64,000 bases of DNA. It comes from Idiomarina rhizosphaerae. GTDB lineage: Bacteria; Pseudomonadota; Gammaproteobacteria; Enterobacterales; Alteromonadaceae. A program made the position numbers and the translations under genes. The stretch is from the NCBI RefSeq assembly GCF_024159085.1, contig NZ_JAMZDE010000003.1:1-64000 (forward strand). Reading direction: 5' to 3'. Below, piece after piece: positions 21,561-30,807 of this stretch (positions within the stretch are counted from its first letter, which is position 1; every line of letters begins with the position of its first letter). The notes under the pieces are model-generated. The model searched no databases, was not told the DNA's origin, and saw only the letters and a list, made by a program, of their open reading frames with translations.

Positions 21561-21584
21561 AGAAAAGCCCTGAGAAACAGGGCT
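21561..21584 (-). terminator. terminator after flrC
   Basis: On the minus strand AGCCCTG-tttct-CAGGGCT (21566-21584) is followed by TTTCTTT. The stem is 7 bp with a 5-nt loop. It ends the flrBC transcript just before the sigma-54 promoter of fliE. Confidence 0.7.
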
Positions 21585-21616
21585 AATGGTAATGGAAGAG
21601 GTATTTCAAGACCGTA

Positions 21617-22978
21617 TTATGAGCCGGTCAGAGTCAGCCCCTGTTCCCGAATTTTCGCAAGCTTGTAGCGCAACGTGCGTGGACTAATCCCAAGCTCATC
21701 GGCAACAGGCTGGCGTTTCCCCTGATGCCGTTGCAGCGCCTCTTTGATAATTTGGTATTCCTGATGGAAAAGTGACTCATCGAGGTTTTCTGACTTATCT
21801 TCTGGCGTCTGGACTTGCTCCGGAAACACGCTAACGGTTTCCGCAACGTCGTTCAGTTCCAGCATAAGATCCTGCGGCTGAATCTCTCCATCGCGATGCA
21901 GAACCAGAGCTCTTTGCACCACATTTTCCAGCTCGCGAACATTGCCCGGCCAGGAATAACGCATTAACTGCTGCTCTGCTGCAGCGGAAAAATTGACAGG
22001 CGTTTTAATACCAGAGCGCTGTTTATGTCGCTGCAGTAAGTTCTCTGCCAGAGGAACAATGTCCGCAGGCCGTTCACGTAAAGACTTCCAGTGCAGCGGA
22101 AACACGTTTAGCCGGTACATTAAGTCTTCACGTAATAGTCCTTCGCGCACCGCTTGCTGTAAATCCCGGTTAGAGGTAGCTATTAAACGGACATCCAACT
22201 GTATAGTTTTACGTGACCCCAAACGTTCGACCTGACGCTCCTGAATCACCCTTAACAGCTTAGCCTGTAAGTGCATGGCCATTTCAGTAACTTCATCCAA
22301 CAACAGAGTACCGCCCTGCGCCAGCTCAAATTTACCAGGCGATGACTGATTCGCGCCGGTAAAGGCCCCTTTCTCATAACCAAACAACATCGATTCCAGC
22401 ATGTTTTCCGGTATAGCAGCGCAGTTAATTGCAATAAAAGGCCCGTCTGAACGGTCAGAATGCTGGTGAATATAACGCGCCAGCACTTCTTTACCGGTGC
22501 CACTTGGTCCGGTGACCATAACGCTCGCTTCACTGGCAGCGACTTTTCGTGCCATAGCCAATACAGCCTGGCTGGAATCTTCTTCTGCTACCGGTTCAAT
22601 GTCGTTAATAGCCCCATCCGGTAAATAACGTTGAACCAGTGTTTGTAGCTTTTCAATTGAGAATGGCTTAGTCAGATAATCGACAGCGCCTTCGCGCATA
22701 GCAACAACTGCATCATCCACCTTGGCAAAGGCCGTCATCATAATAACCGGAATATCGTATTGCTGATTATTCATGCTGCGCAAAAGTTGTAAGCCATCAA
22801 TTCCCGGCATTTGCACATCACTGATAACCAGTGCCACCGATTCCTTTTTCAGAATAAGCAAGGCTTCTTCGCCGTTGGCTGCTTCAAGGCACTGACAGTC
22901 AGCCAGTTCCAGTGTATCGATAATTGCTTCACGCAGCGATACGTCATCTTCAACAACCAATACCTGTCGCTCAGCCAT
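21617..22978 (-). CDS. flrC: sigma-54 dependent flagellar response regulator FlrC
   Basis: NtrC-type activator of class III flagellar genes, phosphorylated by FlrB. Receiver domain at residues 1-120 with the phospho-acceptor Asp54 (VISDVQMPG) and acidic pocket EDD at 10-12. The AAA+ domain (about 135-370) has Walker A GPSGTGKE and the sigma-54 contact loop GAFTGA ([10 protein letters not shown]). A Fis-type helix-turn-helix closes the protein (RQPVADELGISPRTLRYKL). 453 aa. It overlaps flrB by 8 nt. Confidence 0.95.
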   Translation of the reverse strand: MAERQVLVVEDDVSLREAIIDTLELADCQCLEAANGEEALLILKKESVALVISDVQMPGIDGLQLLRSMNNQQYDIPVIMMTAFAKVDDAVVAMREGAVDYLTKPFSIEKLQTLVQRYLPDGAINDIEPVAEEDSSQAVLAMARKVAASEASVMVTGPSGTGKEVLARYIHQHSDRSDGPFIAINCAAIPENMLESMLFGYEKGAFTGANQSSPGKFELAQGGTLLLDEVTEMAMHLQAKLLRVIQERQVERLGSRKTIQLDVRLIATSNRDLQQAVREGLLREDLMYRLNVFPLHWKSLRERPADIVPLAENLLQRHKQRSGIKTPVNFSAAAEQQLMRYSWPGNVRELENVVQRALVLHRDGEIQPQDLMLELNDVAETVSVFPEQVQTPEDKSENLDESLFHQEYQIIKEALQRHQGKRQPVADELGISPRTLRYKLAKIREQGLTLTGS

Positions 22979-23978
22979 AACGTACCTCTTTCATTTTATT
23001 CTCTGACCATTCATATACCGGCAATGACAAGGTAAAACGGCAGCCTTTATCTGGCTGACTTTCCCAGTCAATTAAGCCGTTATGTGCTTTTATCACGGTT
23101 TGGACAACCGCCAGACCTAAGCCGGTTCCATTAGACTTTTCAGTAAAAAATGGGGTGAATACACTGTCTTGTTTTTCGGCCGGAATGCCGCAGCCGGAAT
23201 CGATAACAGAAACTTTCCAGCTACCGCCATCAACATCGGTTTTCAGCAACACTTCCTGTCCAGGCTGGCTGGCATCAACTGCGTTGTTAACCAAATTCTG
23301 TATTGCCCCAACTAATGCGGTCTGATTGGCTCGCAACACCACACCCAAGTTTGGATCATTACAATGAATTTTCACCTGATGCTGCTCGGCATAACTCTCT
23401 GTATTCATTAACACCTGCTGGATCAAGCTATTGGTACTGAGTTCTTCCAGCATGGGTTGCTCACCACTTTTGGCAAACAACAGCATGTCATTGACCTGTT
23501 GTTCCAGCGAGTGCAGGCGGGAAAGTAATTTGTCAGAGAAACGCTGTTGTTTAGCCGCTGAAATCGTGCCCTGCTTTAGGTTTTGCGCATAAAGAATAGC
23601 GGCAGAGAGTGGCGTTCTTATCTGATGTGCCAGCGAAGCCACCATTTTTCCCATCGAAGACAAGCGCTGCAAATGACTAATACGATTCTGCAGACGCCTG
23701 GTCTCAGTTAAGTCTGTCAGGACAATAAGCTGTCCTGGTTTTTCGTTCACAACCGAAGTATCTAAACGAACCCGTCGCCCGTTACGCAGAGACACTTCGT
23801 GCCAGTCATCCGCTTTGGGAGCAAACAGTTCACTTACCAGTTCTCGCCATAGAAATTTTTTAAGAGGGTGTCCTAAAAGGCTGGTGGCATTGTCATTGCA
23901 ATAATCCACGACCCCATGACTGTCCAATAAAATAACAGCGTTAGGCATGGCATCAATAATTTGATGGTAGGTGGCCAT
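22971..23978 (-). CDS. flrB: flagellar sensor histidine kinase FlrB
   Basis: Cytoplasmic kinase, with no transmembrane segment, that phosphorylates FlrC. An N-terminal PAS domain (about 1-95), the H box SLAHQIRTPLSAA with the phosphorylated His118, and a HATPase domain with N box (QNLVNNAVDAS), G1 (DSGCGIP) and G2 (NGTGLGLAVV). The ATG with SD GGAGAT gives 335 aa; a TTG seven codons upstream is less likely. Preceded by a sigma-54 site. Confidence 0.94.
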   Translation of the reverse strand: MATYHQIIDAMPNAVILLDSHGVVDYCNDNATSLLGHPLKKFLWRELVSELFAPKADDWHEVSLRNGRRVRLDTSVVNEKPGQLIVLTDLTETRRLQNRISHLQRLSSMGKMVASLAHQIRTPLSAAILYAQNLKQGTISAAKQQRFSDKLLSRLHSLEQQVNDMLLFAKSGEQPMLEELSTNSLIQQVLMNTESYAEQHQVKIHCNDPNLGVVLRANQTALVGAIQNLVNNAVDASQPGQEVLLKTDVDGGSWKVSVIDSGCGIPAEKQDSVFTPFFTEKSNGTGLGLAVVQTVIKAHNGLIDWESQPDKGCRFTLSLPVYEWSENKMKEVRYG

Positions 23979-24013
23979 ACTGACATCTCCAATTAACAAC
24001 TATGGAGAAGCTA

Positions 24014-24031
24014 ATGCAAAATAGATGCCAG
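24014..24031 (-). promoter_or_regulatory. sigma-54 promoter of flrBC
   Basis: The minus strand reads CTGGCATCTATTTTGCAT, which is TGGCAT-N5-TTGCAT with the required 10-nt spacing between GG and GC. It lies about 36 bp upstream of the flrB ATG. In Vibrio the flrBC operon is activated by FlrA with sigma-54; flrA is the neighbour here. Confidence 0.8.
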
Positions 24032-24067
24032 TATAATTTTCTTTGTTTTCAATAAGCTAAGTTTAAC

Positions 24068-24094
24068 AAAGCGCTGTCAAAAGACTGACGCTTT
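24068..24094 (-). terminator. possible terminator after flrA
   Basis: Imperfect hairpin with outer arms AAAGCG / CGCTTT and an inner GTC-aaaa-GAC stem, 5 nt past the flrA stop. Only a weak T content follows on the minus strand (GTTAAACTTA). It would separate flrA from flrBC. Confidence 0.35.
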
Positions 24095-24098
24095 GAGT

Positions 24099-25535
24099 TT
24101 AATCTTTCTGGATACCGTACTTTTTCATTTTCTCAACTAAGGTTGTGCGGCGCATACTGAGTAAATCGGCCGCTTTAGCAACTACCCAGTCAGATTTATT
24201 CAGTGCCTGCGCTATCATCCCCGTTTCTATTTCGGTTAGCATATCTTTCAGATTAACGCCGTCATCGGGCAATTCAGAGTCAATAGCACTATTCGTCTCG
24301 TCATCAAGTTCTTCCTCTGACTCGCTGAAAATCGCACTCAGCGCCTCACGCTCCAGCATTTCCTCAGGGTAATCCGGGGTTGGCGCATCGTGTTCCACAT
24401 GCTGATACTTAGGCGGTAAATCAGGCACATCAACCAGGCTATCGGGGTGCATAATGGTCAGACGTTCTATCAGGTTAGTTAACTCCCTTACATTCCCCGG
24501 CCAACGATGATAAGACAGTGACTCCAGTGCCCGCTCGGTAAAGCGTACACCAACACCACGTTCCTTCTTAAAACGCTGGGTCAGCTCCTGTAATAACAGA
24601 GGCACATCTTCCTGACGCTCACGCAATGCCGGCATTTCAATTGGAAACACGTTTAAACGGTAATACAAGTCTTCACGGAATTTACCGTCAATGATCATCT
24701 GTTCCAGCTCGCGGTGAGTAGCCGCAACCACCCGCACATCTGCAACAATACTTTTGTTGCCACCTACCCGTTCAAAGGTGCGTTCTTGTAGAACCCGTAA
24801 CAGTTTGACTTGCATGGGCATAGGCATATCGCCAATTTCATCCAGAAACAAGGTGCCACCCTGAGCCAATTCAAAACGACCTTTGCGCGCACCTATAGCA
24901 CCGGTAAAAGCACCTTTTTCATGCCCGAACAATTCACTTTCCAGCAAGTCTCCCGGAATTGCACCGCAATTTACCGGCACAAAGGGTCCATTGCTGCGAC
25001 CGGATAAATCATGAATACCGCGGGCCACAACTTCTTTACCCGTTCCTGATTCACCCAGCACTAAGACATTAGCGTCTGATACTGCCACCTGCTCTATCAG
25101 CTGACGTACATGTTTCATTGTACGGCCGTTACCCACCAGGGTTTGTTCCAGCTTACCACCGCCCGGATGCCGCTTTCTTGCCGCTTTAGCCGGCATTTGC
25201 TGGTGATAGGCCTGACAGTAATGCAGCATATTCGACAAGCTGGAGTAATCGAAAGACTTTTCCAGAGGACCTATGACATTCGCTTTCTGTAAAGCGTTAC
25301 TCTGGTCGTCAGTAGCACAGATAAAAGGTAGGTGTGGAGCATCGCCGGCTAATTTATGCAGATTCTCGATACCATTACCGGCAATCACACAGAGTGCATC
25401 GGCAGCACAAAGCTTTAGAGTGTCTGAGGGAGATATGACTTCAACGGTTTCACCAATAAAGGTTAATACCGTTTCAAAATGCTGACGACGCTCTGGTTGC
25501 TGTTCAACCAGGTAGACTATTCTTGTTTTTGTCAT
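24099..25535 (-). CDS. flrA: sigma-54 dependent flagellar master regulator FlrA (FleQ family)
   Basis: Top regulator of polar flagellar genes. 478 aa: an N-terminal FleQ-type receiver-like domain (about 1-120) without the usual phospho-Asp pattern, an AAA+ domain with Walker A GESGTGKE (about 163-170) and GAFTGA loop ([11 protein letters not shown]), and a C-terminal Fis-type HTH ([20 protein letters not shown]). An acidic linker ([20 protein letters not shown]) precedes the HTH. FleQ proteins can bind cyclic di-GMP; whether this one does is not known. Weak SD. It sits 21 bp downstream of a DUF1285 gene. Confidence 0.93.
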   Translation of the reverse strand: MTKTRIVYLVEQQPERRQHFETVLTFIGETVEVISPSDTLKLCAADALCVIAGNGIENLHKLAGDAPHLPFICATDDQSNALQKANVIGPLEKSFDYSSLSNMLHYCQAYHQQMPAKAARKRHPGGGKLEQTLVGNGRTMKHVRQLIEQVAVSDANVLVLGESGTGKEVVARGIHDLSGRSNGPFVPVNCGAIPGDLLESELFGHEKGAFTGAIGARKGRFELAQGGTLFLDEIGDMPMPMQVKLLRVLQERTFERVGGNKSIVADVRVVAATHRELEQMIIDGKFREDLYYRLNVFPIEMPALRERQEDVPLLLQELTQRFKKERGVGVRFTERALESLSYHRWPGNVRELTNLIERLTIMHPDSLVDVPDLPPKYQHVEHDAPTPDYPEEMLEREALSAIFSESEEELDDETNSAIDSELPDDGVNLKDMLTEIETGMIAQALNKSDWVVAKAADLLSMRRTTLVEKMKKYGIQKD

Positions 25536-25556
25536 AGACGAGTTTACCGCAACGTC

Positions 25557-26084
25557 CTATTTCACATTTCCTAACACAAACGTTTCACCCGCACTGGACA
25601 GATACCACTGTTCTTGTCCATCGACAGTCCGCGACTCTGCGTGTGAAACCCACTGATAGAATACATTGCGATGTACTCTCGCTGTCAATCCTCGTTGCAT
25701 CACAATGTAGGGCACACCGTTTTTCATTGTGAGCGAATGTTCAGAACTTAATACCAGAGTATCACCGATGTTGGTGGTTAACAGTAATAATTGCTGACCA
25801 TTCTCTTCTAATTGACGCCAGTCAACGACAACAAAGGGCGTATCTTCAACCGTAATCTTAACTTTTTCGGCTGGTGTTATTAAAAAATACTCACCGTCTT
25901 CAACCACTAAAACAGACGCAAAGAGTTTTACCAATGCGGAACGCTTTATTTGGCTCCCCTGATAAAACCAGTCGCCATTTGAGGCAATATGAATAGGGAT
26001 CTCACCACAATACGGGGGATCCCACAACTCGGTTGGTGCATGTTGGTGTTTTTCTAGTTCAGAAATTAATCGGTTAAGTGACAT
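25557..26084 (-). CDS. DUF1285 family protein
   Basis: 175-aa cytoplasmic protein of unknown function. The family patterns GDWFYQGSQIKRSALVKLF and DGEYFLITPAEKVKITVED and TPFVVVDW are recognisable as DUF1285. No signal peptide, membrane segment or catalytic motif is evident; the composition suggests a beta-rich fold. It lies between a LuxR-type regulator gene (10-bp gap) and flrA (21-bp gap), all leftward, so it may be co-expressed with the flagellar regulators. A functional link to motility is only inferred from position. Confidence 0.85.
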   Translation of the reverse strand: MSLNRLISELEKHQHAPTELWDPPYCGEIPIHIASNGDWFYQGSQIKRSALVKLFASVLVVEDGEYFLITPAEKVKITVEDTPFVVVDWRQLEENGQQLLLLTTNIGDTLVLSSEHSLTMKNGVPYIVMQRGLTARVHRNVFYQWVSHAESRTVDGQEQWYLSSAGETFVLGNVK

Positions 26085-26094
26085 AAATCGAAAC

Positions 26095-26718
26095 TTAGTC
26101 GACCAACTTCTTCTGTCTCAGTAGATACCAAAGCGTCGCTTCAGTACGATTCGATACTTTAATGGCTTTGAATATTGCCGATAAATGCACACGAATAGTG
26201 CCTTCGGTAATGCCCAGAATGTTTGCAATTTCTTTATTTGAAAGGCCCTGAGCCAGCAGTTGCATTATTTCCAGCTGTCGCGGTGACAAAAAGCTCTCGG
26301 CTCCACTGGACTTGTCTCTTGGTTCATTCAAATGAGGGTCATCAGGAATGTGGCGATCACCATTCAGCAAAGCCCGAATTGCCAGTTTAGCCTGTTCAGC
26401 CGAGCTGTCTTTTGGTAAGTAGCTGCGCACTCCGGCAGCCAGTACCTGGCGAACTTCCGAAATTGAGCGTGGGCGCGTAAACAACACGATGTGCGTACGT
26501 GGAGCCACTTTTTTCAGACGTTGCAGCGCAGGTCGAATTTCGGCATCCGGTAAATCCATTTCTAAAAAAATCAAATCATAATCATCGGCCGATAAATAAC
26601 TCTCAGCAACTTCAAACGACTCGGCTTCGTATATCGAAGGCTGATTCGCATAGTTTGTGAGAATTTGTATAAGACCAGCGCGCATAAAAAACTGCGGGTC
26701 AATAATTAGAACTTTCAT
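26095..26718 (-). CDS. LuxR-family regulator with atypical receiver
   Basis: 207-aa NarL/FixJ-type protein: receiver domain (about 1-120) and LuxR HTH (about 140-200; FLSPRQLEIMQLLAQGLSNK, TEGTIRVHLSAIFKAIKV). The receiver looks non-canonical: the position expected to hold the phospho-Asp reads FLEMDLPD, with Glu53 in place of Asp, and the acidic pocket has a single Asp (IIDPQ). The conserved Thr (LFT) and Lys (LPK) remain. It may act without phosphorylation. The ATG with GGAT upstream is preferred to a TTG four codons earlier. First gene of the run leading into flrA and divergent from an amidohydrolase gene. Confidence 0.85.
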   Translation of the reverse strand: MKVLIIDPQFFMRAGLIQILTNYANQPSIYEAESFEVAESYLSADDYDLIFLEMDLPDAEIRPALQRLKKVAPRTHIVLFTRPRSISEVRQVLAAGVRSYLPKDSSAEQAKLAIRALLNGDRHIPDDPHLNEPRDKSSGAESFLSPRQLEIMQLLAQGLSNKEIANILGITEGTIRVHLSAIFKAIKVSNRTEATLWYLLRQKKLVD

Positions 26719-26819
26719 CTTGAGATCCAAAATAACGCTTATTCAATTAACTTTTAGCATACCGAAAATATAACAGACAGCAAGTTTTTTACGGACAATA
26801 CCGACTTATAAAAAGCTAA

Positions 26820-26836
26820 TGTTAACTTAGTTAACA
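26820..26836. promoter_or_regulatory. palindromic candidate operator
   Basis: A perfect 17-bp palindrome TGTTAAC-tta-GTTAACA lies in the 200-bp gap between the divergent LuxR-type gene and the amidohydrolase gene. Its size and symmetry suit a dimeric regulator. Which protein binds is unknown; the adjacent LuxR-type protein is one candidate. Confidence 0.4.
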
Positions 26837-26919
26837 AAAAAATCAGCCAACGCCTAGTCGCTTGTACAGTAAAAACGCTATAGTGTTGCCCAAGTTATTT
26901 TCTACGGAGTTTTATTGTT

Positions 26920-28572
26920 ATGCGACGTATTACCTGCCTGTTTATCGGCCTTAGCTTATCGGCGTCGGCCATTGCCGACACCTTGTATACCAACATGAAA
27001 GGCTACACCCTTACCAGCCCCGCTGGCGAACAAGCGGTATTGCAGCAATTTTCAACCATGCTGGTTGAAAATGGAAAAATTCAGGCCATTGGCGGCAACG
27101 CACTTGCTGAGCGTTTTACTGACACTGAACAAACCGTTGATATGCAGGGAAAAACCGTTCTTCCGGGGTTAACCGATGCCCACGGACATATCCAGAGTCT
27201 GGGCACCAGCTTATTGCAGGTGGATTTACGCGACACCGACTCGGTTTCTGCAGCAGTCAAAAAAGTTCATACCTATGCCGCCAAGCAGCCCAAAATGGAA
27301 TGGATAACCGGCCGAGGCTGGAATCAGGAGCAGTGGCAACAAAAGGTATTCCCCAGCGCAGAGCATCTAGATGAAGTGGTCAATGACCGTCCGGTTTGGT
27401 TAATGCGCGTAGATGCCCACGCGGGCTGGGCTAACAGCGAAGCCTTGCGCCGTGCAGGAATAGATAAAGACACTGTAGCCCCCGAAGGCGGTGAAATTGT
27501 TCGTGATGAGCAAGGCAACCCCACCGGTGTACTGGTCGATAATGCAATGCAGTTGGTAGAGGATATTATTCCTGAACCATCGCTTCAGCAGCAACGTGCA
27601 GCTTACGAACTCGCTTTTGAGCATTTAGTTAAGCTGGGCATTACCAGTGTCCATGACGCCGGTATTAATGCCGACGAAATTTCCGTTTACAAAGGGTTGC
27701 ACAATCAGGGGCGTATGCCTCTTCGAGTCTATGGCATGATAGCCGCGACGGAACCTAAACTGGCGCAACTTCTGGCAGAAGGCCCATACGAAAGTGCCGA
27801 CCAGAAACTGACAATTCGTAGCGTTAAAATATACGCAGACGGCGCTTTAGGCAGCCGCGGTGCGGCTTTGCTGGAAGACTACAGTGACGACCATGGAAAC
27901 CATGGCCTGATGGTCACTTCAGAGGAAAAAATTCGCGATCTGTACGAGCTTATCATTCCTCATGGCTTCCAGATAAATACTCACGCCATTGGTGACCGGG
28001 CAAACCGCGTTGTACTGGATAACCTTGCGGAAGTTTATAATGAACTCGGTGGCCGTAACTTACGTAATCGCATAGAACATGCACAAATTGTGCATCCGGA
28101 CGACCTGAAACGTTTTAACCAGCTCAATTTGGTAGCTTCCATGCAGCCGACGCACGCCACCAGTGACAAGAATATGGCAGAGGACCGTCTTGGCGCGGCA
28201 CGTATGGAAGGAGCTTATGCCTGGCAAACACTGCTGGATCAGGGCACGGTCATTGCTGCCGGCTCGGACTTCCCGGTAGAACTGGCTAATCCGTTTTACG
28301 GGCTGCACGCAGCGGTTACCCGACAAGATCGTAATGATATGCCAGCCGGAGGTTGGTATGCTGAAGAAAAAATGAGTCTACAGCAAGCGCTGCGCTCCTT
28401 TACCATAGATGCCGCTTACAGCGCCTGGCAGGAAAAATCTCTGGGCTCACTGGAACCCGGTAAATGGGCTGATTTTATTGTCGTAGAGCAAGACCCATTT
28501 GCCGTCGATGCCAGTGATATCTGGCAAACTCAGGTTGAACAAACTTACGTTGCGGGCGAGCGAGTTTATTAA
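26920..28572 (+). CDS. exported amidohydrolase, YtcJ-like (amidohydrolase 3 family)
   Basis: 550-aa metal-dependent hydrolase with a signal peptide (MRRITCLFIGLSLSASAIA, cleavage before DTL), so probably periplasmic. After the small beta domain comes the metal motif LPGLTDAHGHIQSLG (HxH type), then HDAG, a later INTHAIGDRANR, IEHAQIVHP and GSDFPVE, all typical of the YtcJ group. YtcJ-like enzymes are often annotated as amide or ester hydrolases, and the true substrate is unknown. SD GGAG 11 nt before ATG. The next gene starts 15 bp downstream. Confidence 0.88.
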   Translation: MRRITCLFIGLSLSASAIADTLYTNMKGYTLTSPAGEQAVLQQFSTMLVENGKIQAIGGNALAERFTDTEQTVDMQGKTVLPGLTDAHGHIQSLGTSLLQVDLRDTDSVSAAVKKVHTYAAKQPKMEWITGRGWNQEQWQQKVFPSAEHLDEVVNDRPVWLMRVDAHAGWANSEALRRAGIDKDTVAPEGGEIVRDEQGNPTGVLVDNAMQLVEDIIPEPSLQQQRAAYELAFEHLVKLGITSVHDAGINADEISVYKGLHNQGRMPLRVYGMIAATEPKLAQLLAEGPYESADQKLTIRSVKIYADGALGSRGAALLEDYSDDHGNHGLMVTSEEKIRDLYELIIPHGFQINTHAIGDRANRVVLDNLAEVYNELGGRNLRNRIEHAQIVHPDDLKRFNQLNLVASMQPTHATSDKNMAEDRLGAARMEGAYAWQTLLDQGTVIAAGSDFPVELANPFYGLHAAVTRQDRNDMPAGGWYAEEKMSLQQALRSFTIDAAYSAWQEKSLGSLEPGKWADFIVVEQDPFAVDASDIWQTQVEQTYVAGERVY

Positions 28573-28587
28573 TAGGGACGCATAAGT

Positions 28588-30150
28588 ATGAACGATGACT
28601 TTCTGTTTTCTGATGACGAGCCTGATATAGCGGAAGAAGAAGTATCGGAACCGTATAATATTCTCATTGTCGATGACGACGAAGAGATACACACCATTAC
28701 CAAAATGGCGTTAGGTGAATTTAAACTGGACGGTCGCCCGCTCAAGTTTCACTCGGTTTATTCCGGCAAAGACGCTATCGCGTTTTTACAGGACAACAAC
28801 AATATCGCCATGATGCTGCTGGACGTAGTAATGGAAACCGATCACGCCGGGCTCGATGTTGCCCAATGGGTACGCGAAACCCGGAAAAACCGGCTAATAC
28901 GCATTGTTCTGCGAACCGGCCAGCCAGGGCAGGCTCCCGAAGAAGATGTCATTGCCCGTTATGATATTGATGACTATAAAGAAAAAACCGAGCTGACGTA
29001 CCGTAAGCTGGTTACTTTAATGTATTCCTGCTTGCGGGCTTATCGCGACTTAAACGCCATTGAGCGCAACAAACGCGGACTGGAGAAAGTCATTAATGCA
29101 TCGGCAGAAGTGTTTTCTGCCCGCTCAATGCAAGCCTTATGTCAGGGCATACTGGAGCAGCTTGTCGCGTTAATTACTCTGTCTGACGACGCCATGTATT
29201 GCCGCATTGATGCGCTGACCGCCAGTTCGGATACTGACGACCCGTTTGAAATTATTGGCGGCACTGGCGAATATGAAAAAGCTGTAGGGCAACCCGTACA
29301 CGGTGAAATTGACTGGAGTATTGTCCGCCCCATGCAGCAAAGCCCGCACAATGTCGATTTTCGTATTGTTGATAGTAATTACTACGGCCTGTACAAAACC
29401 AGCAGCTCGCGTCAGTACTTACTCTTTATTCGGGGTGTCCGTGATTTGTCTGAGCTGGATCAAAATCTGCTCGGGCTTTTTGTGAATAATAGCTCCATTG
29501 CTATAGATAACCTGCAAGCCACAGAAAACGAGCGGGAAGCGCAACGGGAACTGCTGTATAGCGTTGGTGAAGCCATTGAAAAACACTCCATTGATGAAAT
29601 TAGCCACCATGTTAAACGTTCCGCTGAAATGGCTGGCCAGCTGGCGATATTCTCAGGCGCAACGCAAGAACAGGCCGAAGCGTTAAAACAAGCTGCATCC
29701 GTTTATGATATCGGTAAAGTCTCGGTGCAAATGGAGTTAGCTCAACGTGCGGACGTATTGAGTATCCACGAATATGAAGAAATTATGCAGAAAGTCATTC
29801 AGGGCCACGACTATTTACGCCAAACGGACTCAGCAGTAGCTAAAGTCGCGGCTCTTATTGCGCAGGATATTCATGAACGCTGGAATGGTTCCGGCTTTCC
29901 CAGTCAGAAATCGGCAAAGGCAATTGACCTTAACGCCCGAATACTGAGTATTACCAGTCACTTTGATGCACTGCGAACGCAGCGCAATTATCGTGATGCA
30001 AAAGAATCTGAAGATGCCGCAGATTATCTGTTACAGCACAGCGGCAAGTTCTTTGATCCAGAGCTGGTGGGACTTATGCTGGATAATTTGGATGCGATGG
30101 AAAAAATACGTCAGCGCTTCCTGGACAAAAAACAGGATACGCACCTTTAG
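28588..30150 (+). CDS. response regulator with DUF3369 and degenerate HD-GYP domain
   Basis: 520 aa. Receiver domain (about 22-150) with acidic pocket VDDDE (28-32) and likely phospho-Asp79 (MLLDVVMETD). A DUF3369 sensor-like domain follows (about 170-310), then an HD-GYP-type domain (about 325-515). The HD-GYP core is altered: the metal-binding HD reads YDIGK (373-374), the usual HHE reads IHE (428-430), and GYP reads GFP (436-438). Cyclic di-GMP hydrolysis is thus doubtful; a scaffold or sensor role is possible. No histidine kinase gene is adjacent. It lies between the exported amidohydrolase (15 bp) and pdxH (18 bp) on the same strand. Confidence 0.88.
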   Translation: MNDDFLFSDDEPDIAEEEVSEPYNILIVDDDEEIHTITKMALGEFKLDGRPLKFHSVYSGKDAIAFLQDNNNIAMMLLDVVMETDHAGLDVAQWVRETRKNRLIRIVLRTGQPGQAPEEDVIARYDIDDYKEKTELTYRKLVTLMYSCLRAYRDLNAIERNKRGLEKVINASAEVFSARSMQALCQGILEQLVALITLSDDAMYCRIDALTASSDTDDPFEIIGGTGEYEKAVGQPVHGEIDWSIVRPMQQSPHNVDFRIVDSNYYGLYKTSSSRQYLLFIRGVRDLSELDQNLLGLFVNNSSIAIDNLQATENEREAQRELLYSVGEAIEKHSIDEISHHVKRSAEMAGQLAIFSGATQEQAEALKQAASVYDIGKVSVQMELAQRADVLSIHEYEEIMQKVIQGHDYLRQTDSAVAKVAALIAQDIHERWNGSGFPSQKSAKAIDLNARILSITSHFDALRTQRNYRDAKESEDAADYLLQHSGKFFDPELVGLMLDNLDAMEKIRQRFLDKKQDTHL

Positions 30151-30168
30151 TCCATTTAAGGAGAGGTC

Positions 30169-30807
30169 ATGGATTTACAAGCAATGCGTCGGGAGTATGG
30201 GTTAGGTAGCCTGCACCGCGAGCAACTCGAAACCGACCCGGTGAAGCAATTTGAAAAGTGGATGCAGCAGGCAATAGACAGCAACTTATTGAGTGATCCT
30301 ACCGCCATGACACTGGCTACAGTGGATGCACAACATATGCCCAGTCAGCGTATCGTGCTGCTTAAAGGTTACGACCATACTGGCTTTCGCTTCTATACCA
30401 ACAAAAACAGCCACAAAGGCCAGGACATAAACGACAACCCTCAAGTTGCCCTGCACTTCGCCTGGCTGCCCTTAGAACGTCAAATTAGTATTATTGGCAG
30501 CGCAGTGCCACTTGGTGATGATGAAAATGACCGTTACTTTCACTCACGCCCGAAAGAGAGTCAGGTTGCGGCGCTCGCGTCACAACAAAGCCGCCCGGTA
30601 GAAAGCCGCGACGTGCTGGAAAGCCACTATCAGTCATTACTGAAAGACTATGAGAACACTGAAGTTCCGCGCCCTCAAAGCTGGGGCGGCTACAGTGTTC
30701 ATCCGCAGCAATTTGAATTCTGGCAAGGCGGTCAGCACCGTTTGCACGACCGCTACCAGTACAGCAAAGACCGGGAAAACTGGCGTATTACCCGTTTACA
30801 GCCTTAG
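30169..30807 (+). CDS. pdxH: pyridoxamine 5'-phosphate oxidase
   Basis: FMN-dependent oxidase that makes pyridoxal 5'-phosphate from PNP or PMP. 212 aa, close to E. coli PdxH (218). Family motifs: SQRIVLLKGYD near 58-68, FYTNKNSHKGQDI, ERQISIIGSA, and the C-terminal RLHDRYQYS ... WRITRLQP. SD AAGGAG upstream of ATG. Its 3' end overlaps the convergent dehydrogenase gene by 20 nt, so no room remains for a separate terminator. Confidence 0.95.
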   Translation: MDLQAMRREYGLGSLHREQLETDPVKQFEKWMQQAIDSNLLSDPTAMTLATVDAQHMPSQRIVLLKGYDHTGFRFYTNKNSHKGQDINDNPQVALHFAWLPLERQISIIGSAVPLGDDENDRYFHSRPKESQVAALASQQSRPVESRDVLESHYQSLLKDYENTEVPRPQSWGGYSVHPQQFEFWQGGQHRLHDRYQYSKDRENWRITRLQP

